A DNA stretch of 64,000 bases from contig NC_084835.1 of assembly GCF_033115175.1 (NCBI RefSeq), positions 92,253,948 through 92,317,947 on the forward strand, written 5' to 3'. The position numbers and the translations under genes were made by a program. This stretch comes from Lepus europaeus (taxonomy: Eukaryota > Chordata > Mammalia > Lagomorpha > Leporidae). The notes beneath the pieces were generated by a model. It was not told the DNA's origin, did not search any database, and saw only the letters and a program-made list of their open reading frames with translations. Shown here piece by piece: positions 19,576-32,103 of this stretch (positions are counted from its first letter, which is position 1; each line of letters begins with the position of its first letter).

Positions 19576-20739
19576 GCCATCCTCATCTTAGGAGCTCAAT
19601 CAGGTGCGCTGCTTTGAATTGGAGCCTCTTTATAGACATCTAATAGGTAGAGTTCTCCATCTAGTGGACGATGTGCTGCAATGCAACCAGAAAATGGAAT
19701 TTAAAACATTACAGTGTATTTTTACTAGGCTGCCTAGGTTTACAAATGTTTAACTGGAAAAAGAATAACAATTACCATTCCTCAACATTGAACACAGCAA
19801 TACATAAGACACAAATTCTTTAAAACATACTATTTTTGTCAAATATTTTTGATTGAAAAACCTTTAGGAAAATTCCCCTGGACTTGGTGAAATTATGATA
19901 CTCTCTCCATTGTGCTCAAATATGCAGATGTATATTCATCCTTTCAAATAGTGTCCTTCCTGTCACTCTCACCACCTGTCCTTTAATGTCACTTAACCTA
20001 GTTAATGTTTTGCCACAGGAGACAGATGCTCTCAGTTGTATGCAAATTTCACCTTCACAAGCATAGCCTTTCATTATCTTTACATTTTCTCAATTTCAAA
20101 AATACTGTAATATATCAATGACCTTTTAAAATAAAATTACTTGAAACTATTAGTTTAACCTGTGCTATGCATGTCTTTAAATTTGAAAATGGTGCAGTAG
20201 AGTTTTAGAAGCACCATTCCCAATAGCTTTATGCTTGATCAGCATTGCATGCTATGCCTTGTCTCTGGTCATATGTTTCTTTTTTATGTTAAAAAAAATC
20301 CAACCATCATGTTATTAAGAGATATTTTGCAATGCTATTCTATGGAAACAGTATACTTGACTTAATACAAAAGTTTAACACATGGCCCCAGATTCTAGGA
20401 AGCCTTAAATCTATTAGGAGAGCTCATATTTTTATTAAAAAAAAAAAAACTCTGATTACCATACTTGCAATTCTGTCCAAAACAGGATTGTAGCTAATGA
20501 AGTTATGCTAACAACATTTTAAAAATGTAACAACATGGAATACATGAATCTACTACTTCAGGCATTAGGCGATAAGTATCACAAGTTTTTTTATTTTTAA
20601 AAAAATTATTTATTAATTTGAAAATCAAAGTTATGCATGTGGTGAGTTGCATGTGCACATGGACTCACTGCCTGGAGGCACTTTCTAAACCACCACAGCA
20701 TTAGAAAATATTAAAACTAAGCACAGAAAGTAAAAATAC
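19576..20739. other. No gene seen; AT-rich DNA
   Basis: No supported coding, RNA or repeat feature, apart from a possible SINE tail scrap at about 20585-20640. Confidence 0.45.
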
Positions 20740-21317
20740 CCAGAAATGATGAGTAGAGTATTGTATAGTTAAAGTCCTTAAAGGAGAGGAGTGCAAAACA
20801 ATTGAATAAATAATAGGCAAAAAAATTCAAACATGAAAATTCTGGATCAACATATTAAAAAACTGAAAGAATGCTAAATATAGAAAACTACATAAAGTCA
20901 CATTATGGTAAAATTTCTTAAAGCTAGTAATAAGAAAATCATTAAGTAAAGTGTGAGGAAAAAATCACATAAAGAGAATTAAGACAAAGATTAAAGTAAA
21001 TTTCTCATGGAGCAAAATGCAAATATGAAGACAGTGAGATAACATCCATAAAGTAGCATAAGAAAAAAATTGATAATCTAGAATTCACCACCCAGTGAAG
21101 TTATCTCTCACAAATGATGATAAAATCAAAACACTTCAGAAGCATCAAAACTGAAAGCAATAATCACCAGACCTGCACTAAAGACGTACTGAAGGAAGTC
21201 CTTTGGGAAGAAGGAAAATGGTTCAGTCCACATGTGTATCTGAATCTGAGCAAAACAGTGCAGATCATCAGAAACAGTAATCATTCCGTGAGTCAGGTCT
21301 CAATAAATTTGAAATGA

Positions 21318-21609
21318 GGTGCCAGTGTTGTGGCAGTGTTGGCATCTCATATGGATGCTGGCTTGTGTCCCAGCTTCTCCACATCTAATCCAGTGCTTTG
21401 CTAGTGGCCTGGGAAAAGAAGCAGAAGATGGCCCAAGTGCTTGGGCCCTGCCATTCATATGGGCAATCAGATGAAGCTCTTGAGTCCTAGCTTCAGCCTG
21501 GCCCACCTGAGATGTGAGCCAGTGAATGGAAGGTCTCTCTCTTTGTGTTTCTCCATCTCTCTGTAACTCTGAATTTCAAATAAATAAATAAATCTTAAAA
21601 AAAAAAAAC
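21318..21609 (+). mobile_element. CSINE
   Basis: The tail is AAATAAATAAATAAATC plus an A run. TSD ATTTGAAATGA at 21307-21317 and 21610-21620. Inserted into the ancient L1. Confidence 0.92.
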
Positions 21610-21921
21610 ATTTGAAATGAATTTTTACAAAACTATGCTATCAGGACATAATGTAATTAACATAAAAATTAAAAGATCTTAAAAATCCCAAAATATTTAG
21701 AAGGTAAATAACACAATTATAAATATCATAAGGTTAAATAAAGGAAAACATGTCATTAGGAAATTGCAGCATATTTTGAACTTAATAAAACAGAAATGTG
21801 ACATTGTCAATTATATATCACTAAAACAGACCTTAGAAAGAAATTCCTATTATAGTTCAACTTTTGAAAATTACATCTCAAATCAATGATCTCATCTTCA
21901 ACCTTAAAATCACATTGTATC

Positions 21922-22266
21922 AGCTGGCACCGCGGCTCACTAGGCTAATCCTCCGCCTTGCGGCGCCAGCACACCGGGTTCTAGTCCCGGTTGGGGCACC
22001 GATCCTGTCCCGGTTGCCCCTCTTCCAGGCCAGCTCTCTGCTGTGGTCCAGGAGTGCAGTGGAGGATGGCCCAAATGCTTGGGCCCTGCACCCCATGGGA
22101 GACCAGGAGAAGTACCTGGCTCCTGCCATTGGATCAGCGCGGCGCGCCGGCCGCAGCGGGCTGGCCACGGGGGCCATTGGAGGGTGAACCAAGGCAAAGG
22201 AAGACCTTTCTCTCTGTTTCTCTGTCCACTCTGCCTGTCAAAAAAAAACTAAAACAAAAACAAACA
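21922..22266 (+). mobile_element. CSINE, young GC-rich subfamily
   Basis: Complete, with CACCGCGGCTCACTAGGC head and CACTCTGCCTGTC plus an A-rich tail. TSD AAAATCACATTGTATC, perfect over 16 bp (21906-21921 and 22267-22282). Confidence 0.95.
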
Positions 22267-23187
22267 AAAATCACATTGTATCCAATAAAAGGTATAAGTA
22301 TTACATATAAACAAAATATTTTGAATAATAAAGTGATAACATTTTAAAGAAACTAAAAAGGAAGATTAAAATTAAGAGAAAATTAATAACAGGATGAAGG
22401 AAAGGATAAAGATCAGAGTAGAAGTTAGTAAAGTAGAAAACAAAAATAAAAGAGCTAATCAATGAGGCTAAAAGTTGGTTCTTTGAGAAGATCAGTTAAA
22501 CTGATAAGGGTCAAACGGGTCGCAGAAGATGAAGAAACAAATTACTGTATCAGGAATGAAAACATAACATCTCCAGAGATTCTTCAGATAGAGAATAATA
22601 AGGGAATATTGAGAATATTCTTTTGATAGTCAAAATATAGATGCAATAGACAAATTTCTTGAACATCAAAACTACCAAAACTCACTTCGAAATAAATGTA
22701 AAGATCTGAATAGTCTTATATAAATTTACATTACTGAATTTTATTTAAAAATCTTCAATCCTCAAAAATAATTTAACATTTATTAGATCAAGATGAAAGG
22801 AATTCTCTGTATTGTTTTTTCAACTTGCCCACAAGTAACCACTTGTTTACAAGTATGTAGACACACACTAAGTAGAGAAAGCTTCCAGAACTAAAACCAG
22901 ACCGCTTCACTGGTAAATTCCATTAAATTATTTAGGAAGAAATAATTCTGCTTTTATATAAACTTTCTAGAAAATTTAATTAAAATTAAAGAGGAGAGAA
23001 TGCTTTTAAACTGAATACAAGAGACCATCATTCCTTTAATATATTAAAAGAAAATCTTAAAAACTGAGATACAAATATATTCTTCAAAATTCTTACAAAG
23101 TCAATACAAATATAAAATATAATCTGTCATTATAATATGAGGTTTATTCCAAGAATGCAAGGTAGGTTTAAAAGTGACCAATTATTG

Positions 23188-23471
23188 GGTAGGCATCCAG
23201 TGGAGCTATTAAGGTGCTACTGGGGTGTGCACATCCCACATTGGCTGTCCCATTTTGGAGTGTCCAGTATTGGAGTGTCTGGGTTCAAGTCTCAGCTCTG
23301 CTCTAGATTCTAGTTAGCTGCTTTGTACCCTAGAAGCACTCAATAAAGGCTCAAGTTGTCAGATCTTTGCCACTCATGTGGCATATCTAGGTTGAGTTCC
23401 TGATTTCTGACTCTGGCCTCCAGCCTGGGGCTCTTACAGATATTTGAGGAGTAAGCTGGACGATGGAAGCG

Positions 23472-23520
<49 letters not shown>
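23188..23520 (+). mobile_element. Old CSINE-like SINE with long CT repeat
   Basis: It has GGGTTCAAGTCTCAGCTCTGC, TGCCACTCATGTGGCATATC and TTTGAGGAGTAAGCTGGACG in SINE order, and runs into the CT/TA microsatellite. Confidence 0.65.

Positions 23521-23545
<25 letters not shown>
23470..23545. repeat. (CT)n(TA)n microsatellite
   Basis: About 50 bases of CT repeat followed by about 26 bases of TA repeat. It grew from the CT stretch of the preceding SINE. Confidence 0.9.
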
Positions 23546-23587
23546 CTATCTCTATAACTGTCTTTTATTATTTTTAACAATCTATTT

Positions 23588-24108
23588 TTGCTCTTTAGGA
23601 CAGACATTTATTACCGAACTATAAATTAGAGGAGGTGGGGTGGCGCAGGGAGTCAAGCCGTCACGTTTTGGGTGCCTGCCCTCTCTCTCCATCCTCCTGG
23701 GCCTGGATCCTGAGCTCCTCATCCAGGCGCTCCTTCGCAGGGACCACCTTGGACTGCAGATAGAAGGAGCCGCCCACGGACTTGTCATTCACCTTAAACA
23801 GGTGCTCGTAGTTCTTCTGGATCTCCTCAGGGCTCAGCTTGGAGACGTTGAGGATCTGCTGTGCCTCCTGGAGACTCAGGCCTGAGAGGCTGGAAGCAGC
23901 TGCAGACTGGTGGCCGGCGCGGCCCCCGGGGCGTCAGCTGCTGCCCGGCTGGCTGCAATTTCCTGCCGCAGGGCCCGTGCAAAGGCCTTGCCCACCACCT
24001 GTGCGCCCATCACAATGATCTGGGCCAGGTACTTGGCCATGGCGGCCGCTCCGAGGCAGGGGCGACGCTTCTGGCTTCCTGCCTCGGGGCCCGGCTCAAA
24101 GGTGCATG
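23588..24108 (-). pseudogene. PAM16: Processed pseudogene of PAM16 (TIM16/Magmas)
   Basis: The minus strand from ATG at 24040-24038 begins [17 protein letters not shown] and later reads [19 protein letters not shown] and [15 protein letters not shown]. This is unmistakably PAM16, the J-like subunit that partners PAM18 in the TIM23 presequence-translocase import motor of the mitochondrial inner membrane. The parent protein is about 125 residues. Here a length change in the GC run near codon 39 (about 23925) shifts the frame, so the start frame hits a stop while the rest stays readable in the other frame to a stop at 23663-23661. It has no introns, has a 3' UTR with AATAAA (rc, about 23607-23612), and a decayed A-rich tail at about 23566-23588. 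This marks L1-mediated retroposition of a spliced mRNA. GC content is much higher than the surroundings. It is not expected to make protein. Confidence 0.92.
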
Positions 24109-24125
24109 TTCTTGTTCCTAGTGTT

Positions 24126-24460
24126 TACCAAATAGAAGAATTATAAAATTCTAAGTCAGTGTAAACCAGAAAAATAGATTAATACACAATTACTAATGTA
24201 AAAGTAGGTGGCAACAAAAGAAAATTAAAATGATATAATAAATGTAATGTACAATTATAATACCCAAATATCAATAATTCTATTAAATGTAAATTGGATA
24301 TAAGTCTCAAATAAAGCAAAGGCTAAATAAGACAGAGGATATCACTAAATTCTCTTAGACAATAAAATAACTGTATTTTGTGAGCAAATTTTTGCAAATT
24401 TGACCCTCAGAGTATGATAGAAAAAATATACCATCTGATTAAGAAACAGATAAAGCACAT
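24126..24460 (+). mobile_element. Ancient L1 fragment around the ORF2 start
   Basis: TCAATAATTCTATTAAATGTAAATTGG at about 24269-24297 resembles the L1 ORF2 N-terminus (ITxLTLNVNG), and the rest is AT-rich. Low identity, no open frame. Confidence 0.4.
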
Positions 24461-24818
24461 TCTTTTTTTTTTTTTTTTTTTTTTTTTTGACAGGCAGAGT
24501 GGACAGTGAGAGAGAGAGACAGAGAGAAAGGTCTTCCTTTACCATTGGTTCACCCTCCAATGGCCGCCATGGCTGGCACGATGCAGCTGTTGCACCGCGC
24601 TGATCTGAAGCCAGGAGCCAGGTGCTTCTTCCTGGTCTCCCATGGGGTGCAGGGCCCAAGCACTTGGGCCATCCTCCACTGCCTTCCCCGGGCCACAGCA
24701 GAGAGCTGGCCTGGAAGAGGGGCAACTGGGACAGAATCTGGCGCCCCAACCGGGACTAGAACCCCGTGTGCCGGCTCCGCAAGGCGGAGGATTAGCCTGT
24801 TGAGCTGTGGCGCCGACC
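24461..24818 (-). mobile_element. CSINE, young GC-rich subfamily
   Basis: Complete on the minus strand with a 24-base T run at the left. Imperfect TSD starting AGCACAT (24454-24460 and 24819-24825). Confidence 0.92.
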
Positions 24819-24825
24819 AGCACAT

Positions 24826-25362
24826 ACATTTTTAAAACTCTTATTATTCATTGTGAAAGAAAATTTCACAGCTCATTTGTGTTTCTGTAATATCCAAGAC
24901 ATCAAAACAAAATAAGAAATTATAAGTTCGTAAACATATGTATGTGTGCAGAATCTGTACACTTATATGTACAAATGCGCACAGAGGAAATAAATGGCAA
25001 ATTTTAGCTACAAATATAAAAACAAAAATTTTAAATGAAGTGTCATAAATCTATTACAAGCTAAATATAAATACATGTGGACATTGTAAAAAGTTCATGG
25101 AAAAGTGAAATTATGAGATAACATGCATTTTTCACAAACTTTTCAAGTAATGTCATATAAGAATTATATTTATAGTAATTGTTTACTATTGGTTGATTTG
25201 AAAAGGACTTTGATACACACTTTAAAAAGTCAGTTAATAAAATTCACTTTTTATTTAATGCTCTCTTAGCTTGATACAGCTTTTCTGCCAAAAACCTATA
25301 GCATATCAACATGATAAGTAGTGATAAAATACTTAAAACTTTTTTAAGGCAAGAAGTTAAGG
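24826..25362. other. No gene seen; AT-rich DNA
   Basis: No supported gene. A stretch at about 25080-25145 (GGACATTGTAAAAAGTTCATGG) looks repeat-like, but I cannot name it. Confidence 0.4.
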
Positions 25363-25675
25363 ATCAGGGCCTGCCCTGTGGCATAGACAGCACTGTAGCT
25401 ATGGGTACCAATTCGAGTCCCAGCTGCTTCTCTTCTGACCCAGCCTTCTGCTATGGCCTAGGAAAGCAGTGGAGGATGGTCCAAGTCCTTGGACCTCTGT
25501 ACCCATGTGGGAGACCTGGAAGAAGCTCCTGGTTCCTGGCTTCAGTTTTTTCAACTCCGGCCATTGCAACTATCTGGGGAATGAACCAGCTAATTGAAGA
25601 CCTCTCTCTCTCTCCCCCTGCCCCTGCCTCTCTAACTCTGCCTTTCAAATAAATAAATAAATCTTTTTAAAAAAA
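25363..25675 (+). mobile_element. CSINE
   Basis: It runs from GGGCCTGCCCTGTGGCATAG to AAATAAATAAATAAATC. The head is slightly shortened and no clear TSD was found. Confidence 0.88.
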
Positions 25676-26400
25676 TGATAGGGATTAACTTAATAAGAGG
25701 AGTTATTATAGTTATTTAAGGTTTATGGCCAGAATGAGAAGGATCATGTGATCTTTTTGGTACCATGAGAACATCAGAATTGTGAGGAGCAGGATTAGAA
25801 TTTGGAGCATCCTGAGAGGCCAACACAGAATAAAATATTTTCCTTTGATACTCAGAATCAGATTCACAGAGAAATATGAACTTATATTTTCTAACTACAC
25901 CTAAATTCCATTTTAGTTCCTGACTGGTGGCCTGATGCTACACCACAGATGTCACAGCTCCTTCCTCCCTCACATACAGTGAAAAATCCCTTTTCCCCAT
26001 GTTTGATAATCCCTTATTTCCTTCTTCCAACACTGATCTTGATGCTTAATTGAGTAGGATTAGGGACTTTATCTCCCTTTCCCAAAGTTAATGACTTAAA
26101 AGTTCTTTAATATGTTATCTCGATGCATATTTACATGTTTTAGTAAAACAGAAGCTTAATTTCATGGATTGCATGTGCAAGGGGATACAATTTTGGACAC
26201 TGGAAAAGTAATATCTGAAGATAAAAAGAATAGGAACTGAAAAAAAAGAGCAAAAAACAATGTGATATTAACATTTGTAGTTTTTCCACCCATGGTGGAA
26301 CTGGGAGCTTGGGTGTGAGGAGTTGTACAGTAGTGGAAATGACTCAAGGAAAAATAAAGGCCTAGACAACAAATAAAATGTGAAACTGTGGTCATGCATT
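25676..26400. other. No gene seen
   Basis: AT-rich, single-copy-like. No supported feature. Confidence 0.45.
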
Positions 26401-26402
26401 TT

Positions 26403-26703
26403 GGCCTAGCCTTTTAAATGCTGGTCAAGCCTCTCAATTCCCAGGTCAGAATGTCTGGGCTGAATTCCAGGATTCAGCTCCTGATTCCAACTTCCTAATA
26501 ATGTGCACTCTGGGAGGCAGTGGGGATGGCTCAAGTGATGGGGTTCCCGCTGTACCCAATGGAACACCTGGGTTAAATTGTAAGTTCCTTGCTTCAGAAT
26601 CAGCCAGAGCCTAGTGGGGGCATTTGATGTGAACCAATGGATGGGATTTCTCTCTTTCTTTCTCTCTCTCTCCCTCTCTCTCAAGTAAATAAAAAATTAA
26701 GAA
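26403..26703 (+). mobile_element. Old CSINE-like SINE
   Basis: CTGGGAGGCAGTGGGGATGG, a CTGTACCCAATGGAACACC block, CT stretch and a CAAGTAAATAAAAAATTAAG tail appear in SINE order, strongly diverged. Confidence 0.65.
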
Positions 26704-28264
26704 TGATCTGTGATTACACTTCAATTTCAATGAGACCTAGTCTTCACTTAGCACAAAACCTTGTACACACCAAGTATGAGTGTATGCATTCAGTTCCATG
26801 CCAAGAATTTTCCTATCTTCCTGAAGACCTTGTTGAAAATGCACTACAGGCCTACTCAGATTCCATAGATTTCTGTGAAGAGAACAAAAGTCTGTGCTTT
26901 TGATGTACAGAATCGAGGGTCATACTTTACTAAGTAATAGAAATTCAGTTATTCCTTTGAACAACAGATGGCAGTAAAGTCAAAAGAAAGAATTTTCCCT
27001 GACACTTGCTAGGGCTGTCAGGAAACAGAAAGAAGGGCAAGTCATCTTTGACCCTTGATCTCCCCACACGTAAACCTTTGAGTACAAAGAGCTCCTCAAA
27101 AGTTGAGTGACTCAGAACATAGCTCTTATTACATAATTAAAATAATAGTACCTTAAGATTCTTTTACCTGATGACAACTTACATTCAGTTGCTATTTTAA
27201 ATTCCTTTTATAAAATATGTATTATTATCTTTCTCTTTCATGAAGACTTTTTTCAGTCATCCACCTCCTCAAAGCTTATATTTGATCTGGGCCACTTCAA
27301 AATTCATGTGTAAAATAGTGTAAATCATTATAATAATTTGAGTATATATGAATATATACTTCATTACTTTGTCCATTCAGTAAATAGCCAATGTAATTGT
27401 AAATTAATGCAATTTACCCTAGAACAGACTGGGCAAGCCATTATGAAATAGTTTTGAGGGTGTATAAACAAGCACAGAAGTAAATAAGGGCAGAGCCAGT
27501 TGATAAATGATACAAATGGGAACAACAATATGAGGCTGGTCTATTTTGGAAAATACAGAATGTTTTTTTCACCAAGAGGGTTGAGATGTAAATTTCAAAC
27601 AAGAAGAAGCCAAACCGAGAGATTAGAGAGAGAGCTTAGGGAGGAATGTTCCCTGGAGAGAGACCTATTCTGCAAAAATAATGATGATGGGAACCTCAGG
27701 CAATTTGTTGCGGTGGGAGGCAAATATTTGAGGTAAGATAGAGAAGACATTTAGTCACAATGAGACATTTAGTCACAATGAGCGAGCTCAATTGCAAAGC
27801 GAGAGGGTTTGGTAGCACACATTCCAAAACTCATTCACCTTCAGTGTACATTTTGATTTTCATAAAAACAAGTGTGATGATCAGGAAAGTTCTCTCATAC
27901 AAGTCTGTTGGAAAAGAAACAAAGCATCAAATATATTAAGTGATTTCTCCCAAGATTATACATTTATTTTGCCACAGGCCTAAAAAGGGAGGCACAGGTT
28001 CTGAATTATGTACAATGTTCAACCCACCCAGTGAACATCCTCACATTTTAACTGTACTTGCTCTCAAAGATCTAGTCACTTCTACCACCCACTGAGACCT
28101 ACTCTATATCAGTCAAACGTCAAATATTTTACATGAAATTTCTCTAATCCTTACTGAAACCTACCAGTAGAGCTGTTAAACCCATCAAACAGATTTGAAC
28201 ATCAAGAATCTGCAAATCAACAAAGTAAACAAATTATAGAGGGTGGAAGATTTGAGGGGATGTT
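26704..28264. other. No gene seen; includes an 18-bp tandem duplication
   Basis: AT-rich, single-copy-like DNA. The unit GACATTTAGTCACAATGA occurs twice in tandem at 27746-27781. Open frames at 26637-26903 and 27500-27736 have no recognised domain. Confidence 0.45.
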
Positions 28265-28594
28265 ATGTTTTTAATTTTTTTTAATTATTATTAGTTTGAG
28301 AGTGAGAGTTACAGATAGAGAAAGGGAGAGACAGAGAGAAAAGTCTTCCAGCTACTGGTTTGCTTCCTAAATGGCTGCAACTACCAGAGCTGGGCCATTC
28401 CAAAGCCAGTAGCCAGGATCTCCCATATGGGTGCAGAGGCCAAACCACTTGAGCCATCTTTAACTGCTTCCCCAGGCCATAGCAGAGAGCTGGATCGGAA
28501 GCGGAACAGCCAGGACGTGATCTGGCACCCATAGGGGATGTTAGCGCCACAGGTGGAGGCTAAGCCTACTACACTATAGCATCACCCCCTAGGA
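28265..28594 (-). mobile_element. CSINE
   Basis: On the minus strand it has GAGTTACAGATAGAGAAAGGG, the GCCATAGCAGAGAGCTGGATC block and a head near ACTATAGCATCACCCCC. Diverged. Confidence 0.85.
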
Positions 28595-28762
28595 GATGCA
28601 GATTTTATTGGTCTGAAGTTTATATATATTTCCTGGCCAGCAGAGTTAAGAGAAATAAAACAATCCACTCTGCTCTGTTTTCATGTTTGGACATTTTAGT
28701 TGAGAAAGCATTGTGCTTCAATGAGCTATAGAATAATGACAGAAGCTTAAGTATTCCTATGT

Positions 28763-29055
28763 AGAAGGCATTTAGCCTAGAGGTTAGGATGACCACATTC
28801 CACTCCGGGGTGCCTTTGATTCTTGGCTTTGGCTCCTGAATTCAACTCGCTGCCAATGCAGACTCTGGGAGGCAGCAGTGATGGATCAAGCAATTGGGTT
28901 TTGGACACCCAAGAAGGAGACATGAAATAAGTTCTCGGCTCCCAGTTTTGGCCCCCAGGTCATTGCAGACATTTGTAATGGTGAGCTAGGGAATGACTTT
29001 ATGTTTCTATCTTTGTTGGTCTATCTCTGTCGTTCTGTTTTTCACATAAAAAGAA
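28763..29055 (+). mobile_element. Old CSINE-like SINE
   Basis: GCCTAGAGGTTAGGATGACC, CTCTGGGAGGCAGCAGTGATGG and a CATAAAAAGAAAAATGG end. Same old type as 26403-26703. Confidence 0.65.
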
Positions 29056-29149
29056 AAATGGCTCTCCCATACTTTAAACAAACCTTATATTCAGATTGAA
29101 ACATGCTCATTTTGTAGTCCTGAACAGCCAGCTTAAATGAAATTCATAT

Positions 29150-29226
29150 TAATATTTATTCTGTACAGATGGGGAACTTGAGACCCAGTGAGGCTAAGTG
29201 ACTTGTGTCCACACAGCTAATAAATG
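29150..29226 (-). repeat. MIR fragment
   Basis: The block AGATGGGGAACTTGAGACCC followed by GGCTAAGTGACTTGTGTCCA and CACAGCTAATAAATG is the reverse complement of the MIR core. Confidence 0.65.
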
Positions 29227-29317
29227 TCATTCACACAAAACAAACTGCAAGACAAAGAGAATAAAATGTCAGTAAGCTTGTTTGTGTGAATAATACTCAT
29301 AAAGAACAAAGGGAATT

Positions 29318-29596
29318 CTTTTTGATCATTTATTTGAGACAGAGAGAGAGATTGAGAGCAAGCACTGCCATCTTGCTGGTTCACGTTCCCAAATGCCTGT
29401 AAAGGCCAGGAATTCAATCCAGATATCCCATGTCAGTAGCAGAAAGCCAGTTCCTTCAGCCATCACTGCTACCAGGGTTCCCATTAGTAGGAAGCTGGAG
29501 TCAGGAACTACAGGCAGGAATTGAACCTAAGCATTCAAATGTGAGATGCAGGCCTCCTAAGCAGCATCTTTAACCATTAGATCAATCACCCCCTAC
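29318..29596 (-). mobile_element. Old CSINE-like SINE
   Basis: The left side is ATTTATTTGAGACAGAGAGAG, with GCCATCTTGCTGGTTCACG in the body and AACCATTAGATCAATCACCC at the head. Strongly diverged. Confidence 0.65.
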
Positions 29597-30431
29597 ACCT
29601 CCAGCACCTCCACACTTAGAGGAAGATTCATTATCTTTGTACTGATATTTTTGATTATAAAAGTAATGATTTTCAGTACTGAATGTTGTAAATATATTTT
29701 TTTATCATCCAAGCATCTAAATACCAAAACTATTTATAACAGAAAATGTTCTGCAAAGAGTAATGATGAGCAATTCACTAATATATCATTTCTTCAAATC
29801 TTCTCAAACAACTGCCCTCATCAATTGGGGGAAAATAGTGCAAGTTAATAACACATCTAATGGATGTGTAATGAAGTCACTGGCATAGAATGAAGTAACA
29901 TACCTTTAGAATAATCTCTGTAAAATATAAAAATACGCAATTTATAATTCTCAGAGTTATGTCAAATCAGTTTTGAGAAAAATTCAATCTAAAATTTTAA
30001 TGAAACGAGAAACCATGGCATACAACATTGAGAATTATAAAAATGAGGGCAGGTTCTATGAATCAGATCAAATATGTGCTGTCAGAGAAAGGCATTTCTT
30101 CAAACACTCTGTTACCATTATTATTACCACTATAAAAATAGAAAAGGTAGGAAGCATTCTTTTGGAAATAGTAACATTCTAGGTATCATATGTCTAGAAA
30201 ATATAGGAAAATGACTGTAGAAAGATGATAGAATTTCAACAAGCATCTTAATCACATTAGAGTAATGTATTAGTTGAAATTCATTAATAACAAGCAACAA
30301 AAAGTTCAAAGCAACATAACTGAGAGATGTTTTTCCACCAATGAATTTCGAGAGGCTAATAGAAATGACAGACGGCTTTAAGGAATTCAGGCTTTTGGAG
30401 GTATCAGGACAGTGTATACTTACTGATTAGA

Positions 30432-30478
<47 letters not shown>

Positions 30479-31733
30479 CCATTCTACCTATATTTCTATC
30501 TCTATTTCTCAATCACTCTTTGTTTATTTCCATCCCCAACTCTATTACTCTATTTTATCTTGGCTTCTATTCTTCATGTGACTGCAAAATTTTGACAGAA
30601 GGTTGTAGATTTTTAGCCTTTTAGATTTGTGATCTCTCAGGTAATTTATTTTTCTCATAAATTATTTTCAAACAAACACTGTGAAAAAAATTTGAAGCTT
30701 CACTTAAGTCATTTACCATTTTAAAAAGAAGATAATCCACTTTCCCTTCAACAAAGGGAAATATTCATAAAAAAATGGTAGAGAAATCATTCAAGGGACC
30801 CCAAGCCAAAAGATGATGCAAATTGTCCCCAAAATGAAACTACTTGATAAAAAATGGAAGACTGTGGGGACAACAGCTAAGTTCCTTCCCCAGAGGGAAT
30901 TGAAAGGATGTTGTGCGATAGTAATGAAGTACCAAAACACCCTATAAAATAGAGGAATGGAAATTAAGGTGTAAGAATAATGTGTATATTTTAAAATAGA
31001 AAATTTTCAGTAAATATGTAATGCCTTACAGGATCCTTTGTAATAACAATAGATGTAATTAAGGAAATGATGTTTGAAAGGGTAGATACATTCACCCTGA
31101 TTGAAAATTACACAATAAATACATATAATGAAATATCACACAGTAACTGACAAATAAGAATCTTTTTATATGTCTGTTAAATTTTTCAATTAAAGAAAGA
31201 AAATACAATTAAAGAAAGAAAATTAAAGAAAAAAAGTGAATAAATATACAGATAGAAAAGGATATAAAACAATTGTTTTCAAATACTTTAGAAAACTGCA
31301 AGATGGTAGCTATAATATGATACTACCTACATGCACAGTTGTTTAAGGATTCATTTATGGGTGCAGGGCTTTAAATAATAATACATATTCTACTGCCTCC
31401 CTTTATCTGTGTCTCCTTCTCCTATCCAATCCAGTATAAAATGCCTCCACTTCAGTCCATCTAGGAATTTTCCAAGGTGTTTCATATAAATACAGATCTA
31501 TTTGCAATACTAATAAACCTTTCAGTGACCTGCTGTATGGCATCAGCTATTCCATACCTCTCTGACCTTCTGCCATTGAGAAGTGAGACTTCCATTAGAC
31601 TTCATCAATATCTTTCAGAAGGGAATAGGGGTTCAGCTCCCCCTCTGTCATCTAAGATGAACCTTCTGCCAGAGCCCACAGTAGCAAGGAATTGACATCC
31701 AAGAGATGAAAAACTGAATGTTTCTTGATTAAT
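29597..31733. other. No gene seen; AT-rich DNA with a (TC)n microsatellite
   Basis: The microsatellite is at about 30432-30475. The small frames at 29651-29848, 29973-30182 and 31477-31695 have no recognised domain. Confidence 0.45.
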
Positions 31734-31747
31734 AGAAGCACTTCCTT

Positions 31748-32089
31748 TTTTTTCTTCCCAAAATTCATTTATTTACTTGAAAGGCAGAGTTACAGAGAGG
31801 CAGAGGCAGAGAGAGAGAGAGGGAGAGAGAGAGTCTTCCATCTGAAGGTTCACTCCAGAAATGGCAACAATGGCTGGAACTGGGATGATCTGAAGCCAGG
31901 AGCTAGGAGCATCCTCCAGGTCTCCCACTTGGGTGCAAGGGCCCAAGGACTAGGCCATTTCCACTGCTTTCCCAGGCCATAACAGAGAGCTGGATCAGAA
32001 ATGGAGCAGCTGGGAATCGAACTGGTGTCCATGTGGGACAACAGCACCTCAGGCCGTGGCCTTACTCACTACTCCACAGTGGCAGCCCC
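31748..32089 (-). mobile_element. CSINE
   Basis: Complete on the minus strand. TSD AGAAGCACTTCCTT (31734-31747) and AGAAGCATTTCTTT (32090-32103), 12 of 14 identical. Confidence 0.9.
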
Positions 32090-32103
32090 AGAAGCATTTC
32101 TTT

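Larger units (their letters stand above)
20740..23170 (+). mobile_element. Ancient L1 (ORF1 end to ORF2 reverse transcriptase region), interrupted by two CSINEs
   Basis: At 21080-21205 the sequence resembles the L1 ORF1 C-terminal coding block (ACCAGACCTGCACTAAAGA). Beyond it are ORF2-like stretches: GAGCTAATCAATGAGGCTAAAAG, GCTTCACTGGTAAATTC and GGTTTATTCCAAGAATGCAAGG (the GFIPG-Q reverse transcriptase block, about 23140-23165). Stops are frequent and the element is strongly decayed. Confidence 0.6.

Noticed and set aside
23640..24146. Plus-strand frames opposite the PAM16 pseudogene
   Set aside because: They are antisense shadows of the GC-rich PAM16 copy.
30432..30475. Regulatory element at the TC repeat
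   Set aside because: A plain dinucleotide microsatellite with no supporting context.
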